Below are positions 40,285 through 49,213 of a stretch of 64,000 nucleotides of DNA, one piece after another. Each line of letters begins with the position of its first letter. The first letter of the stretch is position 1. Source of the stretch: Massilia soli (lineage in GTDB: Bacteria > Pseudomonadota > Gammaproteobacteria > Burkholderiales > Burkholderiaceae_D). Under the pieces are notes generated by a model. That model searched no databases. It saw only the letters and a program-made list of their open reading frames with translations, and was not told the DNA's origin. Location of the stretch: positions 186,001 through 250,000 of the forward strand of contig NZ_JAFBIL020000003.1 of assembly GCF_016809835.1 (NCBI RefSeq), written 5' to 3'. Position numbers and translations under genes: made by a program.

Positions 40285-42699
40285 ATGAACAAACTAGTCA
40301 GTCTAGCGTCTGAACACCGCGTACGCGCCATGCTCTGCAGCAGCCTCCCGCTGTTGCTTGCCGCTTGCGGCGGTAGCGATTCCGGCAGCCTCCAGGCCCC
40401 GGACCAGGCGCCGCAGTTCGCGGCCGTCACCTACAACGGCACGGCAGCACCAGCTGATCTCCATGTTTCACCAACCGGGTCGGACAGCAATGCCGGAACA
40501 CAGTCGGCACCGTTCAAGACAATTCTGCAGGCATCCCGAAAAGCGACCCCTGGCGTGACCATCCGCGTCGCACCGGGCGTGTATGCCGGCGGCTTCCAGA
40601 CCACCGTCAGCGGCACCGCCGAAGCCCGCATCCGCTACCTGTCGACGACGCGCTTCGGCGCCAAAATCGTCCCTCCTGCGTCATCCAGCAACACGCGCGC
40701 CTGGGACAACCGCGGCAGCTACGTCGACATCGAAGGCTTCGAAGTCGATGGCACCAAGGCACAAGCGGGTACCCAGTGGCTCAACGGCATCTACACCGCG
40801 GGCTCGTACGGCACCGTGCGCGGCAACTACGTCCACCACATCGCGAAAACGGTGCCATGCGCCAGCAGCGGCGGCGGTATCGGTTCCGACAGCTATTACA
40901 AAGGCATTGCCAATGATGTCGTCGGCAACATCGTCCACGATGTCGGTCCGAGCGGTTGCGCGTTTTACCTTGGCATTTACATTAATTCCGCCCAGAGCAA
41001 GGTCATCAATAACCTGGTGTACAACATCAGCAACGCCGGCATCCGCCTGTGGCACGACGCGACCAATAACCTGGTAACCAACAACACCGTGTTCAATTCC
41101 GGTATCGGCGTGGTCGTCAGCGGCAACGGCGGCTACCTTGGCACCGCGCCAAACGACTACACCCGCGTGGCGAACAACATCATCTACGACAATGCCAGCT
41201 ACGGCATCCAGGAAGTGGGCTCGACCGGTACGCACAACAGCTACCCGTTCAACCTCGTCTACAAGAACCGGGGTTACAACTTCATGCTCAACAATGGACT
41301 GCAGGCACTCGGCACGGTCAATGCCGACCCGCAGTTCGTCAACTACATCCGCACTGGCGGCGGCGATTACCATCCGGCAGTGACGTCGCCGGCGGTCAAG
41401 GCGGCACTGCCGGCAGCCTCGCCATCGACCGATCTCGAGGGGACGGTGCGCTCGACCACGACCGGCTTCGACATCGGCGCCTTGCAGCGCGCTGGCGCAG
41501 CCACCGGGCCGGCGCCGGAACCGACTCCCGAGCCAACCCCGACGCCTCCACCGGAGCCAACCCCGGAGCCAACCCCGACGCCACCGCCGGAGCCAACCCC
41601 GACGCCACCGCCGGAGCCAGCGCCAACGCCGGTTCCTCAACCGATCCCGGCAACGACCTACAACTACTATGTGTCGCCAACCGGTTCGGACAGCAATCCC
41701 GGCACCAAAGCGGCGCCGTTCCGGACCATCGTGCGCGCCTCGCAGGTCGCCAAGCCGAGCACCACGGTTCATGTGGCGCCGGGTAACTATTCGGGCGGCT
41801 TCCGTACCAGCGTCAGCGGTACCGCGACCGGCCGCATCTACTTCGTGTCGACCACCAAGTGGGGCGCCAAGATTGTTCCGCCTGCCAACTCATCGAACAA
41901 CGTGGCCTGGGACAACCGCGGCAGCTACATCGACATCATCGGCTTCGAAGTCGATGGCCGCAAAATCCAGAGCGGCACCAAGTGGGCCTACGGCATCTAC
42001 AACGGTGGGTCGTACGACATGATCCGCAATAACTACGTGCACCATATCGCCAACACCATCGCCTGCACCAGCGGCGGCGGCTCGGCGATCGGCGTCGACA
42101 GTTACTACAAGGGCATCAAGTCGGACGTGATCGGCAACCTGGTTCATGACATCGGCCCTGCCGGTTGTCACTTCGTGCAAGGCATCTATATCAGCACCTC
42201 GGGCACCGTGAAGAACAATGTGGTCTACCGCGTGGCGGAAGCGGCAATCCACCTGTGGCATGACGCCAACAACGTGATCATTACCAACAACACGGTGACG
42301 ACCTCGGGCACGGGCATCATCGTTGGCGGCGGCGATTACTACTTCACCACCGCTGGCGCCGATAACGTTCACGTGCACAACAACATCGTGTACGACAACA
42401 AGTACGGTATCTCGGAACAAGGCAAGACCGGTTTGAAAAATACTTACCGCAACAACCTTGTGTACCAGAATACCTATAACTGGACCCTGAAGAACGGCCT
42501 GACCCACAGCGGCACCGTGGCGGCAGTTCCGCAGTTCGCCAGCTATTCGCGCACTGGCACGAGCAATGATTTCCACCTGAATAGCGGTTCGCCCGCGATC
42601 GGCAAAGGTGTAAATTCGAGCTACGTGTTGCCGTACGATTTCGATGGCATGCCGCGCACCACCGCGACCGGCTTCGACATCGGCGCTTACCAGCACTAA
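40285..42699 (+). CDS. Internally duplicated right-handed beta-helix lipoprotein
   Basis: An 804-residue surface or periplasmic lipoprotein (lipobox LLLAACGG). Two near-copy halves (about 58-410 and 465-804) each begin with a (Y)VSPTGSDSNxGT-xxAPF-T motif, typical of DUF1565 beta-helix proteins, run through GxKIVPPAxSSN, WDNRGSYxDIxGFEVDG, NYVHHIA and LWHDAxN blocks, and end TTATGFDIGAxQ-like. A linker of PEPTPTPPPEPTPEP repeats joins them. The fold is that of polysaccharide lyases and mannuronan epimerases, so trimming or modifying the EPS is plausible. GCGAGGA precedes the ATG. Confidence 0.9.
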   Translation: MNKLVSLASEHRVRAMLCSSLPLLLAACGGSDSGSLQAPDQAPQFAAVTYNGTAAPADLHVSPTGSDSNAGTQSAPFKTILQASRKATPGVTIRVAPGVYAGGFQTTVSGTAEARIRYLSTTRFGAKIVPPASSSNTRAWDNRGSYVDIEGFEVDGTKAQAGTQWLNGIYTAGSYGTVRGNYVHHIAKTVPCASSGGGIGSDSYYKGIANDVVGNIVHDVGPSGCAFYLGIYINSAQSKVINNLVYNISNAGIRLWHDATNNLVTNNTVFNSGIGVVVSGNGGYLGTAPNDYTRVANNIIYDNASYGIQEVGSTGTHNSYPFNLVYKNRGYNFMLNNGLQALGTVNADPQFVNYIRTGGGDYHPAVTSPAVKAALPAASPSTDLEGTVRSTTTGFDIGALQRAGAATGPAPEPTPEPTPTPPPEPTPEPTPTPPPEPTPTPPPEPAPTPVPQPIPATTYNYYVSPTGSDSNPGTKAAPFRTIVRASQVAKPSTTVHVAPGNYSGGFRTSVSGTATGRIYFVSTTKWGAKIVPPANSSNNVAWDNRGSYIDIIGFEVDGRKIQSGTKWAYGIYNGGSYDMIRNNYVHHIANTIACTSGGGSAIGVDSYYKGIKSDVIGNLVHDIGPAGCHFVQGIYISTSGTVKNNVVYRVAEAAIHLWHDANNVIITNNTVTTSGTGIIVGGGDYYFTTAGADNVHVHNNIVYDNKYGISEQGKTGLKNTYRNNLVYQNTYNWTLKNGLTHSGTVAAVPQFASYSRTGTSNDFHLNSGSPAIGKGVNSSYVLPYDFDGMPRTTATGFDIGAYQH

Positions 42700-42707
42700 T
42701 CGTCCTC

Positions 42708-42737
42708 TGGCCGCCGGTGCGAAAACACCGGCGGCCA
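42708..42737 (+). terminator. Hairpin after the beta-helix gene
   Basis: A perfect 12-bp stem TGGCCGCCGGTG/CACCGGCGGCCA has a six-base loop CGAAAA, starting 8 bases after the stop codon. There is no T run, so it may be a weak terminator or an mRNA 3' stabiliser. Confidence 0.6.
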
Positions 42738-42796
42738 TGTCGCGAATTCAACAATTATCAAACGTCGCTGTTCGGAGTCTGCCTACCATTAAGGGT

Positions 42797-43510
42797 ATGA
42801 ACTCCATGCCACCTGACCTCGACGAGCAAGCGCGCATCCGCGCGGTGTACCGTGAATGGCATGGCGGAAAAGAGCTGGCTCCCTACGCATGGCATCGGCC
42901 CGAGGTGATGGAGCAGGATGCAGCGCGTTGCCGCGCCGCCGGCGCCTTGCTGGCGGCAACGGTCGGCCATGACCTCTCCACGCGGCGCATCGTCGATGTC
43001 GGCTGCGGCAGCGGCGGCTTTTTGCGCCAGCTGATCAGCTGGGGTGCCCGCCCGTCCAACCTGATCGGCACCGAATACCAGGAAGACCGCCTGGCACAGG
43101 CAAATGCCGCTACTGCCCGCGGCGTCCGCTGGCACCTTGGCGACCTCGATATCCTCGACGATGGCAGCCTCGATCTGGCTGTCGCCAACACCGTTTTTTC
43201 CTCCATCCTCGACGAGCGGATGCGTCACCAGCTGGCCGCCGACATGTGGCGCGTGCTCAAGCCCGGGGCCTGGTGCATGGTCTTCGATTTTCGCTACAAC
43301 AATCCGAACAATCCCAATGTGCGGCGGGTCAGCCGTCCCGAGGTCGGCGCGTACTGGCCAGCTGCGCCGCAGCACCATTACCGGACCCTGTTGCTGGCGC
43401 CGCCGATCGCGCGCCGCCTGTCTGGCGCTCCGCGCCTGGTCAGCGACCTGCTGGCCACCTTCGTCCCGCCGCTGCGATCCCACTTCATCTACATGGCGCA
43501 AAAGCCCTGA
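42797..43510 (+). CDS. SAM-dependent class I methyltransferase
   Basis: A 237-residue methyltransferase. The SAM-binding motif is RIVDVGCGSGGFLRQL, followed by the acidic second strand NLIGTEYQEDRL and the LAVANTVFSS loop. The second half (MVFDFRYNNPNNPNVRRV) resembles EPS-cluster methyltransferases acting on sugars or lipid-linked intermediates. The substrate is unknown. Two starts are possible: ATG 42797, with AAGGG only one base away, and ATG 42806, with AAGGG ten bases away. The upstream extension would overlap the beta-helix gene. It ends in a shared terminator with the convergent acyltransferase gene. Confidence 0.85.
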   Translation: MNSMPPDLDEQARIRAVYREWHGGKELAPYAWHRPEVMEQDAARCRAAGALLAATVGHDLSTRRIVDVGCGSGGFLRQLISWGARPSNLIGTEYQEDRLAQANAATARGVRWHLGDLDILDDGSLDLAVANTVFSSILDERMRHQLAADMWRVLKPGAWCMVFDFRYNNPNNPNVRRVSRPEVGAYWPAAPQHHYRTLLLAPPIARRLSGAPRLVSDLLATFVPPLRSHFIYMAQKP

Positions 43511-43550
43511 CGCGTGCCGCCGCGGCGGCACGCGAGCGCGTCAGTTTTTT
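43507..43550. terminator. Bidirectional terminator between the two EPS arms
   Basis: The outer stem CTGACGCG (43507-43514)/CGCGTCAG (43537-43544) and the inner perfect palindrome CGCGTGCCGCCG/CGGCGGCACGCG (43511-43534) are followed by TTTTTT on the plus side. Both stop codons (43508-43510 plus strand, 43541-43543 minus strand) lie inside it. Confidence 0.88.
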
Positions 43551-44725
43551 GCCGCAGCCGGCACCACTGGGCGCGACAACAGCAACTCCTTGAGCCAGCG
43601 GCGCACCCTGGGCGTGTGCGCTTCAAACAGCAGGTAGCTGCCGTACGACAGCACCAGGATGACCCCCAGTAGCGAAAAATATATGCCGTAGTCAATCCAG
43701 TTGTCCGGCGACAAACGGTATCCGCCCCAGACTTTCAGCCCGACATACTGCATCAGGCGAATGAGCGGAATGTGGAACACATACAAGGTGAACGAAAATT
43801 CGGCAAAGAAGGTTGCGCCGCTGCCCAGCCGCGCCAGCCGGCGCGAGCCGGGATCCGCTTTCACGTGCATGCTGCACAAAAATAGCAGGAACACGAGGCT
43901 GTAGACCAGGTCTTGCGGGAACGACGCCGCGTTCAGGTCATCGCTGAAACCCGTCAGCCGGAAGTACGCCGCCAGGCCGCAAAACACTGCCAGCACGACC
44001 CAGCGCACCAGGTGGCTGCAGGCGAGGCGCACGCGCGAGCCGGCCGCCCCGAGCAGCCAGAGCAGGAAGTACAGCGTGATATCGTAGGGCAGGGTCAGCG
44101 CGATGGCCACCAGCGACAGCATCGCCAACGCGCGCCGCGCCGGTGTCGATGCGCTGACCACCACCAGCAGCAGCGGAAACATCAGGTAGTACCAGGTCTC
44201 GTTTGCCAGGCTCCAGAGCGGAAAATTGCCGCCGAACGGTTCCATCGTCACCGTCTGCAGGCCCACCAGGTTGCCGGCGAACGACAGCAGCGAGTAGCTA
44301 TTCGACGGCGAATAGTCGATGGTGTTGGGCAGCAGTTGCCCGGCAAGCACGCCAAACAGCAGCATCAGCACGAATGTGGGGATCAACACCGTCCACAGCC
44401 GCGACAGGCGGTCGATCGCGTAGGACTGCAGGGCCTGGGGCTGGCCCAGCTTGGCCATCAGGCTGCCGCCAACCAGCCACCCGCTGATCAGGAAGAACAG
44501 CACCACTGCCTGGTGGGCGAAGCCGGTGAAGAACGCCAGGCCCTGGTAAGCCAGCGACGGCTCGGCAAGCGAACGCAGGCTGGGGAAAAATTCCGCACGC
44601 AGGTGCGCCGCGGCGACCTGGATCGCGCACAATCCGCGCAGCAGCGAAATCAGCAGGGACTGGCATGTGCCTTCCCCCAGTTCGGGTTCGCAGAACCGGA
44701 TGCGGGGCTTGGCGGTGGCTTCCAT
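43541..44725 (-). CDS. Acyltransferase family 3 (membrane O-acyltransferase)
   Basis: A 394-residue polytopic protein of the OafA/NodX type that adds acetyl or other acyl groups to sugars. About ten transmembrane segments are visible. The N-terminal signature LLRGLCAIQVAAAHLR carries the conserved R and H residues, and FFLISGWLVGGSL corresponds to the FFxxSGF motif. It begins at ATG 44725 with GGAG eight bases upstream. The longer frame adds an unrelated tail. It is last in the minus-strand EPS operon and probably decorates the polymer. Confidence 0.9.
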   Translation of the reverse strand: MEATAKPRIRFCEPELGEGTCQSLLISLLRGLCAIQVAAAHLRAEFFPSLRSLAEPSLAYQGLAFFTGFAHQAVVLFFLISGWLVGGSLMAKLGQPQALQSYAIDRLSRLWTVLIPTFVLMLLFGVLAGQLLPNTIDYSPSNSYSLLSFAGNLVGLQTVTMEPFGGNFPLWSLANETWYYLMFPLLLVVVSASTPARRALAMLSLVAIALTLPYDITLYFLLWLLGAAGSRVRLACSHLVRWVVLAVFCGLAAYFRLTGFSDDLNAASFPQDLVYSLVFLLFLCSMHVKADPGSRRLARLGSGATFFAEFSFTLYVFHIPLIRLMQYVGLKVWGGYRLSPDNWIDYGIYFSLLGVILVLSYGSYLLFEAHTPRVRRWLKELLLSRPVVPAAAKN

Positions 44726-44762
44726 GATGCTCACTCCTTGTAGGCGAAACAAACGGCTGGCA

Positions 44763-45371
44763 TCAGGGGTCTGCGCTGCCGAGTGAATAGGGGCGGTCAT
44801 TGCCCGACAACAGCATGGCGACGCGGATCATCCACCAGCCGACATGCATGAAGCTCATCAGCCACGCGCCGGCCAGGAACACCAGCGCGAACCAGCCAAG
44901 CCTGGGCAGCGATGGCGCCCGTGCGCCGGCGCCGGCCAGCCGTATCCAGGCCAGGCTGATGGCGCCGCCGAGCAGGCATCCGGCCACCGCTTCGGCGGCT
45001 GAATGAAAGCCGCAGACGACCAGCAGCACGCCGACCACCAGCCCGAGGCCCAGGCCGGCGGCAACGCCGAGCCTGCGCGCGGCCGGGCCGGCGCTGTGCA
45101 GCATCAGGTAGAGCAAAGTCGGGAACACGGCGGTGACGCCGGTGGCGTGGCCGCTGACCGACTTGAAGCCGAGTCCGGGCAGGCCCGAGCCCCAGGCCAT
45201 GAAGGCGATCTTGCTGGCGCCGACCAGCATCACGCCGCCGCCGAACAGCAAGCCCCAGATCATTGCGGTACGCCAGGCGCGCGCCGCGGCAAGCCAGCCG
45301 AAGGCAGCGGCCGCCAGTGGCAGGGTGAGGTCGAGGTCGCCGAGGCGGACCAGCGTCATCCCCGGGTCCAT
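44763..45371 (-). CDS. PAP2-family membrane phosphatase
   Basis: A 202-residue membrane protein with about six hydrophobic segments and a reduced PAP2 signature: the K of GASKIAF, the SGHATG motif (VSGHATGVTAVFP) and the second histidine in CGFHSAAEAVAG. The usual aspartate four residues after this histidine is Glu here and the preceding Arg is missing, so activity may be altered. A role in recycling undecaprenyl pyrophosphate after EPS polymerisation is plausible. It lies two bases after the sugar transferase gene. Confidence 0.83.
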   Translation of the reverse strand: MDPGMTLVRLGDLDLTLPLAAAAFGWLAAARAWRTAMIWGLLFGGGVMLVGASKIAFMAWGSGLPGLGFKSVSGHATGVTAVFPTLLYLMLHSAGPAARRLGVAAGLGLGLVVGVLLVVCGFHSAAEAVAGCLLGGAISLAWIRLAGAGARAPSLPRLGWFALVFLAGAWLMSFMHVGWWMIRVAMLLSGNDRPYSLGSADP

Positions 45372-45373
45372 GG

Positions 45374-45961
45374 CTAACGCGCCAGCGCCGTGAGGGTGCG
45401 GAAGATAATCCGCAGGTCAGTCCAGAACGTTCGCTCCTGGACATAGCGCACGTAGTACTCCAGCTTCACGGGAAGGATGGTGTCGATGTAGGCTTGCTCG
45501 GGATCGACGGCGTGTCCGAGAATCGCGTTTTCGTCCTTGTAATGAATCGACGCCCAGTCGGTGATGCCGGGCGCCACCGACAGCACGATCCGGCGCACCT
45601 CGGGTGGATAGCAAGCCACGTAGCGCGGCACTTCCGGACGCGGCCCGACCAGGCTCATCGCCCCCTGCAGAACATTGATCAGCTGGGGCAGCTCGTCCAG
45701 CTTGTAGTGGCGCAGAAAGCGCCCGGCGCGCGTGATGCGGGCGTCCTGGCCGACCGTCAGCTGCGCGCCTTCCGACTGCACAGTCATGGTGCGGAACTTG
45801 AAAATACTGAACGGCACCCCGTGGCGGCCCATGCGCAGCTGGCGAAACAACACCGGGCCTGGCGAGTCGACGCGGATCCACAGCGCGATCGCCGCCATTA
45901 GCGGCGCCAGCAGCAGCAAGCCGCCAATCGCCGCGGCCAGGTCGAACGCGCGCTTGCTCAT
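45374..45961 (-). CDS. Initiating sugar-phosphate transferase (PglC-like)
   Basis: A 195-residue monotopic polyprenyl-phosphate sugar-phosphate transferase that starts the repeat unit by loading the first sugar onto undecaprenyl phosphate. The short form without the large N-terminal membrane domain resembles PglC. Motifs are the N-terminal re-entrant helix [27 protein letters not shown], the catalytic DE in [11 protein letters not shown] and the uridine-site VGPRPE. Its start overlaps the stop of the aminotransferase by 4 bases, suggesting that enzyme supplies its substrate. Confidence 0.93.
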   Translation of the reverse strand: MSKRAFDLAAAIGGLLLLAPLMAAIALWIRVDSPGPVLFRQLRMGRHGVPFSIFKFRTMTVQSEGAQLTVGQDARITRAGRFLRHYKLDELPQLINVLQGAMSLVGPRPEVPRYVACYPPEVRRIVLSVAPGITDWASIHYKDENAILGHAVDPEQAYIDTILPVKLEYYVRYVQERTFWTDLRIIFRTLTALAR

Positions 45962-47154
45962 GACACCAGCTCGCGCATCGCATCGATGACGCGGGCCTGG
46001 TCGGCGTCCGTCATTTTCGTGTAAAGCGGCAAGGTCAGCATCGCGTCGTAAGCCGCTTCCGCCACCGGGAACTGCTGCGGCGTCAGCGCGCAGGTCTGGC
46101 GCCAGTATGGCTGGCGGTGCAAGGGAATGAAATGCACGCTGGTGCCGATGCCGCGCCCCGACAAGCCGCTGATGAGTTCATCACGGCTGACGTGCGCGCC
46201 ATCGGTCAGCCGTATCACGTACAGGTGCCATGCATGGCTGCTGCCGGCTGGCGCATCGGGCGGCAGCAACAGCGGCATGCCCGCCAGCGCAGTCGTATAG
46301 CGCGCCGCCAGCTGCTGGCGGCGCGCCAGAAAATCGTCGATCTTGCGCAGCTGGCCCAGGCCGATGGCCGCGGCGATATCGGTCAGGTTGTACTTGAAGC
46401 CGGCGGCGACCACTTCGTAAAACCACGCCGGCGTGCGCGAGGTGTAGCGCGCGAACGCGTCCTGGCTGATGCCGTGGATACGCATGATGCGTACCCGTTT
46501 CGCGAGCGCCGCATCGCGCGTGACCACCATGCCGCCTTCGCCGGTGGTCATGGTTTTGTTGGCATAGAAGCTGAATACGGTGATATCGCTGTTGAGGGTG
46601 CCGACCAGCTGCCCCTGGTACACGGTGGGGAAGGCATGCGCCGCATCTTCCACCACGCGCACGCCATGGCGGGCGGCCAGCGCCAGGATGGCGTCCATGT
46701 CGCAAGCCAGGCCCGCATAGTGCACCGGCATGATGGCGCGGGTGCGCGGCGTGATGGCCGCTTCGACGGCGTCCGGGTCGATGCACAGTGTGCGCGGGTC
46801 GGAATCGACGAACACCGGCTGCGCGCCGAGGTAGCGCACCACTTCGGCGGTCGCGGTAAACGTCAGCGTCGGCACGATCACTTCGTCGCCCGGGCCGATG
46901 CCCAGCGCCTCGAGCGCCAGGTGCAGGCCGGCGGTGGCCGAGTTGACCGAGATCGCTTCGACGCCGCCGCCGATGTAGTCCGCAAATGCCTGCTCGAACT
47001 GGCGGGTCTTGGGGCCGGTAGTCACCCAGCCGGAGCGCAGGCATTCGACCACTTCGGCGATTTCTTCCTCGCCGATGTCCGGCAGCGCAAAGGGCAGGAA
47101 GGGGAGCTGCGGCTGCACCTGGGCAGGGCTGTTGCTGGTGATGTCTTCGGCCAT
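45958..47154 (-). CDS. DegT/DnrJ/EryC1/StrS aminotransferase (PglE-like)
   Basis: A 398-residue PLP-dependent sugar aminotransferase. Motifs are the N-terminal [20 protein letters not shown], the phosphate loop [22 protein letters not shown] and the PLP lysine in [15 protein letters not shown]. Coupling to a PglC-like transferase, and the presence of a 4,6-dehydratase at the operon head, suggest it makes a UDP-4-amino-4,6-dideoxy sugar such as a bacillosamine or QuiNAc4N precursor. No separate PglD acetyltransferase is seen beside it, so the N-acetylation step is unassigned. Confidence 0.9.
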   Translation of the reverse strand: MAEDITSNSPAQVQPQLPFLPFALPDIGEEEIAEVVECLRSGWVTTGPKTRQFEQAFADYIGGGVEAISVNSATAGLHLALEALGIGPGDEVIVPTLTFTATAEVVRYLGAQPVFVDSDPRTLCIDPDAVEAAITPRTRAIMPVHYAGLACDMDAILALAARHGVRVVEDAAHAFPTVYQGQLVGTLNSDITVFSFYANKTMTTGEGGMVVTRDAALAKRVRIMRIHGISQDAFARYTSRTPAWFYEVVAAGFKYNLTDIAAAIGLGQLRKIDDFLARRQQLAARYTTALAGMPLLLPPDAPAGSSHAWHLYVIRLTDGAHVSRDELISGLSGRGIGTSVHFIPLHRQPYWRQTCALTPQQFPVAEAAYDAMLTLPLYTKMTDADQARVIDAMRELVS

Positions 47155-47178
47155 GATCGTTACCTTTTAGGGCGGGGG

Positions 47179-48429
47179 TCAGAGTGTGGTTGGACGCAAG
47201 CCCGCCAGGATGTTCAGGAAGCGTTCGCCCAGCACGGGATAGCTCAGGTTGCGCAGCGCATAGGCCTTGCCGCGCTGGCCCAGCGCGGCGCGCTCATTGG
47301 GCGGCATCAGCATCAGGTTCAGTACCCCGCGCGCCACGGCGGACGGGTCTTCGGGTGCGACGGTCAAACCGCAGCCGGCGTCGGCGACCGGATCGTTGCC
47401 CGCTTCGACCGAATGCAGGATGGGCCGGGCCGCCATCATGTAGTCAATCAGCTTATTGGGGGAAATACCGAAACGGTATAGCGGCTGCCGCGGCCAGCCG
47501 ATATACGCAATATCAAAGCACTGCAGCAGCGCGGGAACCTGCTGCTTGGCGACCGGGTCGAAGAAGTAGACGCTGGACAGGCCCATCTCGCGCGCGCGGG
47601 CCTGCAGTTGCGCCTTGTCTGGCCCGCCGCCGACCAGCACAAAGACAGCCCGCTCGCCTGTCAGCTGCGCGGCGGCGTCAAGCAGGGTGGCGAGCGAATT
47701 GGCGGTGCCGTGGGTACCGGCATAGCCGACGATAAATTTACCGCGTGCGCGCAGGTCGGCCAGCGCGGCGGCCACTTCGCCTTGCAGCTGGGGCGGCTCG
47801 GCCAGCCATTCGTTCGGGTCGGCGCCGTTGGGGACGATGTGCAGCTTGTGGCGCGCCATGCCGTGCGCTTCAAGGTGGTCGCGCACTTTCGGCAGTATCG
47901 ACACTACCGCGTCCGCATTGCGGCAGGCGTAGTTTTCGGCCGCCTGCAGCAGCATGATGAACGGGTGCCAGCGCGAGAAATTGCCTAGTTCCATCGGCGA
48001 TAGCGGCCACAGGTCATGCACCTCGAACAGCAGGCGCGCCCGCGCCAGCCTGGCGATGCGGCGCGCCGGCCAGATATCGAGCGGGTAGGTACTCGACGCG
48101 ATCACCACGTCGGGCCGGAATGACTGCGCCAGCGCACGCGCGCTGCGCGTCAGGCGCACGATGAAGGCGGCCATGTTCCATGCCCGCGCACCGCCATTGC
48201 CGGCGTAGGCCGGCGTGTCGAACCAGGTGTACTCGATGCCGTCGATGGTTTCATCGAGCCGGGATGCGCCGCGCATCTGCGGCGCCTGCGCCCGGATGTG
48301 CGAACGCGAGGACGCGACGATACGCACCTTGTGCCCCAGCCGCACCCATTCGCGCGCCAGGTAGTACGGCCGGTATTCCATTCCGTGCTGGAGCGAACCG
48401 GCGTAATGATTGATCAGCAAAATGTTCAT
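47179..48429 (-). CDS. Glycosyltransferase family 4 protein (WbuB-like)
   Basis: A 416-residue GT-B enzyme. It begins ILLINHYAGSLQHGMEYRPY and continues YYLAREWVRLGHKVRIVASS, the arrangement of WbuB-type N-acetyl-fucosamine/hexosamine transferases. The C-terminal domain has FVVGYAGTHG-like KFIVGYAGTHGTANSL and FVLVGGGPDKAQL. In place of a canonical E-X7-E there is the YRFGISPNKLIDYM segment, as usual for this subgroup. It probably adds an inner sugar of the repeat unit. It lies 24 bases upstream of the aminotransferase gene. Confidence 0.88.
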   Translation of the reverse strand: MNILLINHYAGSLQHGMEYRPYYLAREWVRLGHKVRIVASSRSHIRAQAPQMRGASRLDETIDGIEYTWFDTPAYAGNGGARAWNMAAFIVRLTRSARALAQSFRPDVVIASSTYPLDIWPARRIARLARARLLFEVHDLWPLSPMELGNFSRWHPFIMLLQAAENYACRNADAVVSILPKVRDHLEAHGMARHKLHIVPNGADPNEWLAEPPQLQGEVAAALADLRARGKFIVGYAGTHGTANSLATLLDAAAQLTGERAVFVLVGGGPDKAQLQARAREMGLSSVYFFDPVAKQQVPALLQCFDIAYIGWPRQPLYRFGISPNKLIDYMMAARPILHSVEAGNDPVADAGCGLTVAPEDPSAVARGVLNLMLMPPNERAALGQRGKAYALRNLSYPVLGERFLNILAGLRPTTL

Positions 48430-48511
48430 GGCCGTGCGCTTCGGGCGAGGATGGCGGCGTGCCGTAGGGCAGGCGCCGCCAGGCAGGGGCTGGCATGGTG
48501 ATGGGGCGTTT

Positions 48512-49213
48512 TCATTGGAGGCTGTACTTTGCGCGGTAAGGGCGGAAACCCAGGATGGTCTTGAACTGGCGCAGCCCGGCCTGGGCGCCGAAATAGGTGT
48601 CGTACATGATGTACTGCAGCTTGCCGTCGCCGATCTGGCGGCACACCACGTCGACGATCAGCAGATGCATGATGCCGTCGTTGTTGCGGTGCCCGATCAG
48701 CTGGGAGAAGGCGCCGAAGTTGCCGTAAATGCCGAAGGTGGCGTAGGCCACCAGCTTGCCGTCGCGGTTGAGCACGCCGTAGTATTGAAAGTTACTTAGC
48801 ACCTCGAACCGTTCGCGCTTCTCCGTGTACGCCTTGTCCATCGGGCGGCCCTGGCGCGAACCTTGGGAGATGTTGATATCGTGGATGTCGTCGACATATG
48901 CATTGCGGTCGATCTCCTTGCAGACATAGCCGCGCTTGCGCGCGCGCGCGGCGTGATAGGCGCCGTTGTTTTTTCCCTTGATTTCATCGAGGTACTTCTC
49001 GCGGGTGTTCAGGTCGCCGACATCGATCAGCGCCGCGCCCATCGTCTTGCTGCGGATGATCTTGTAGCGCGGGTGACGCCGGGTGAACTGCGCATACACT
49101 TGCGGAACATGGGTGGGCTCGAGGCTGGTGTTGAAGCGCAGCGGCGCCACCGGCAGTCGGATCAATCCCGCCAGCGTGCTGCAGTACTGGCGCAAGTTCG
49201 CGATCGGTGTCAC
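48512..49213 (-). CDS. Unknown EPS-locus protein, paralogue 2 (possible GNAT-like transferase)
   Basis: A 233-residue soluble protein. It starts at GTG 49213, overlapping the stop of its upstream paralogue by GTGA, and shares with it RHPRYxxIRxKTxGxALI, a RQGRPMD-YxxKE block, NNDGxMxLL and the C-terminal motif LGFRPYxxRYSL. The last motif and the NNDG loop recall GNAT or FemAB-like acyltransferases, but I cannot confirm the family. Its GC content is ordinary, unlike its partner. A role in acylating or otherwise modifying the EPS is inferred from position only. Confidence 0.7.
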   Translation of the reverse strand: MTPIANLRQYCSTLAGLIRLPVAPLRFNTSLEPTHVPQVYAQFTRRHPRYKIIRSKTMGAALIDVGDLNTREKYLDEIKGKNNGAYHAARARKRGYVCKEIDRNAYVDDIHDINISQGSRQGRPMDKAYTEKRERFEVLSNFQYYGVLNRDGKLVAYATFGIYGNFGAFSQLIGHRNNDGIMHLLIVDVVCRQIGDGKLQYIMYDTYFGAQAGLRQFKTILGFRPYRAKYSLQ

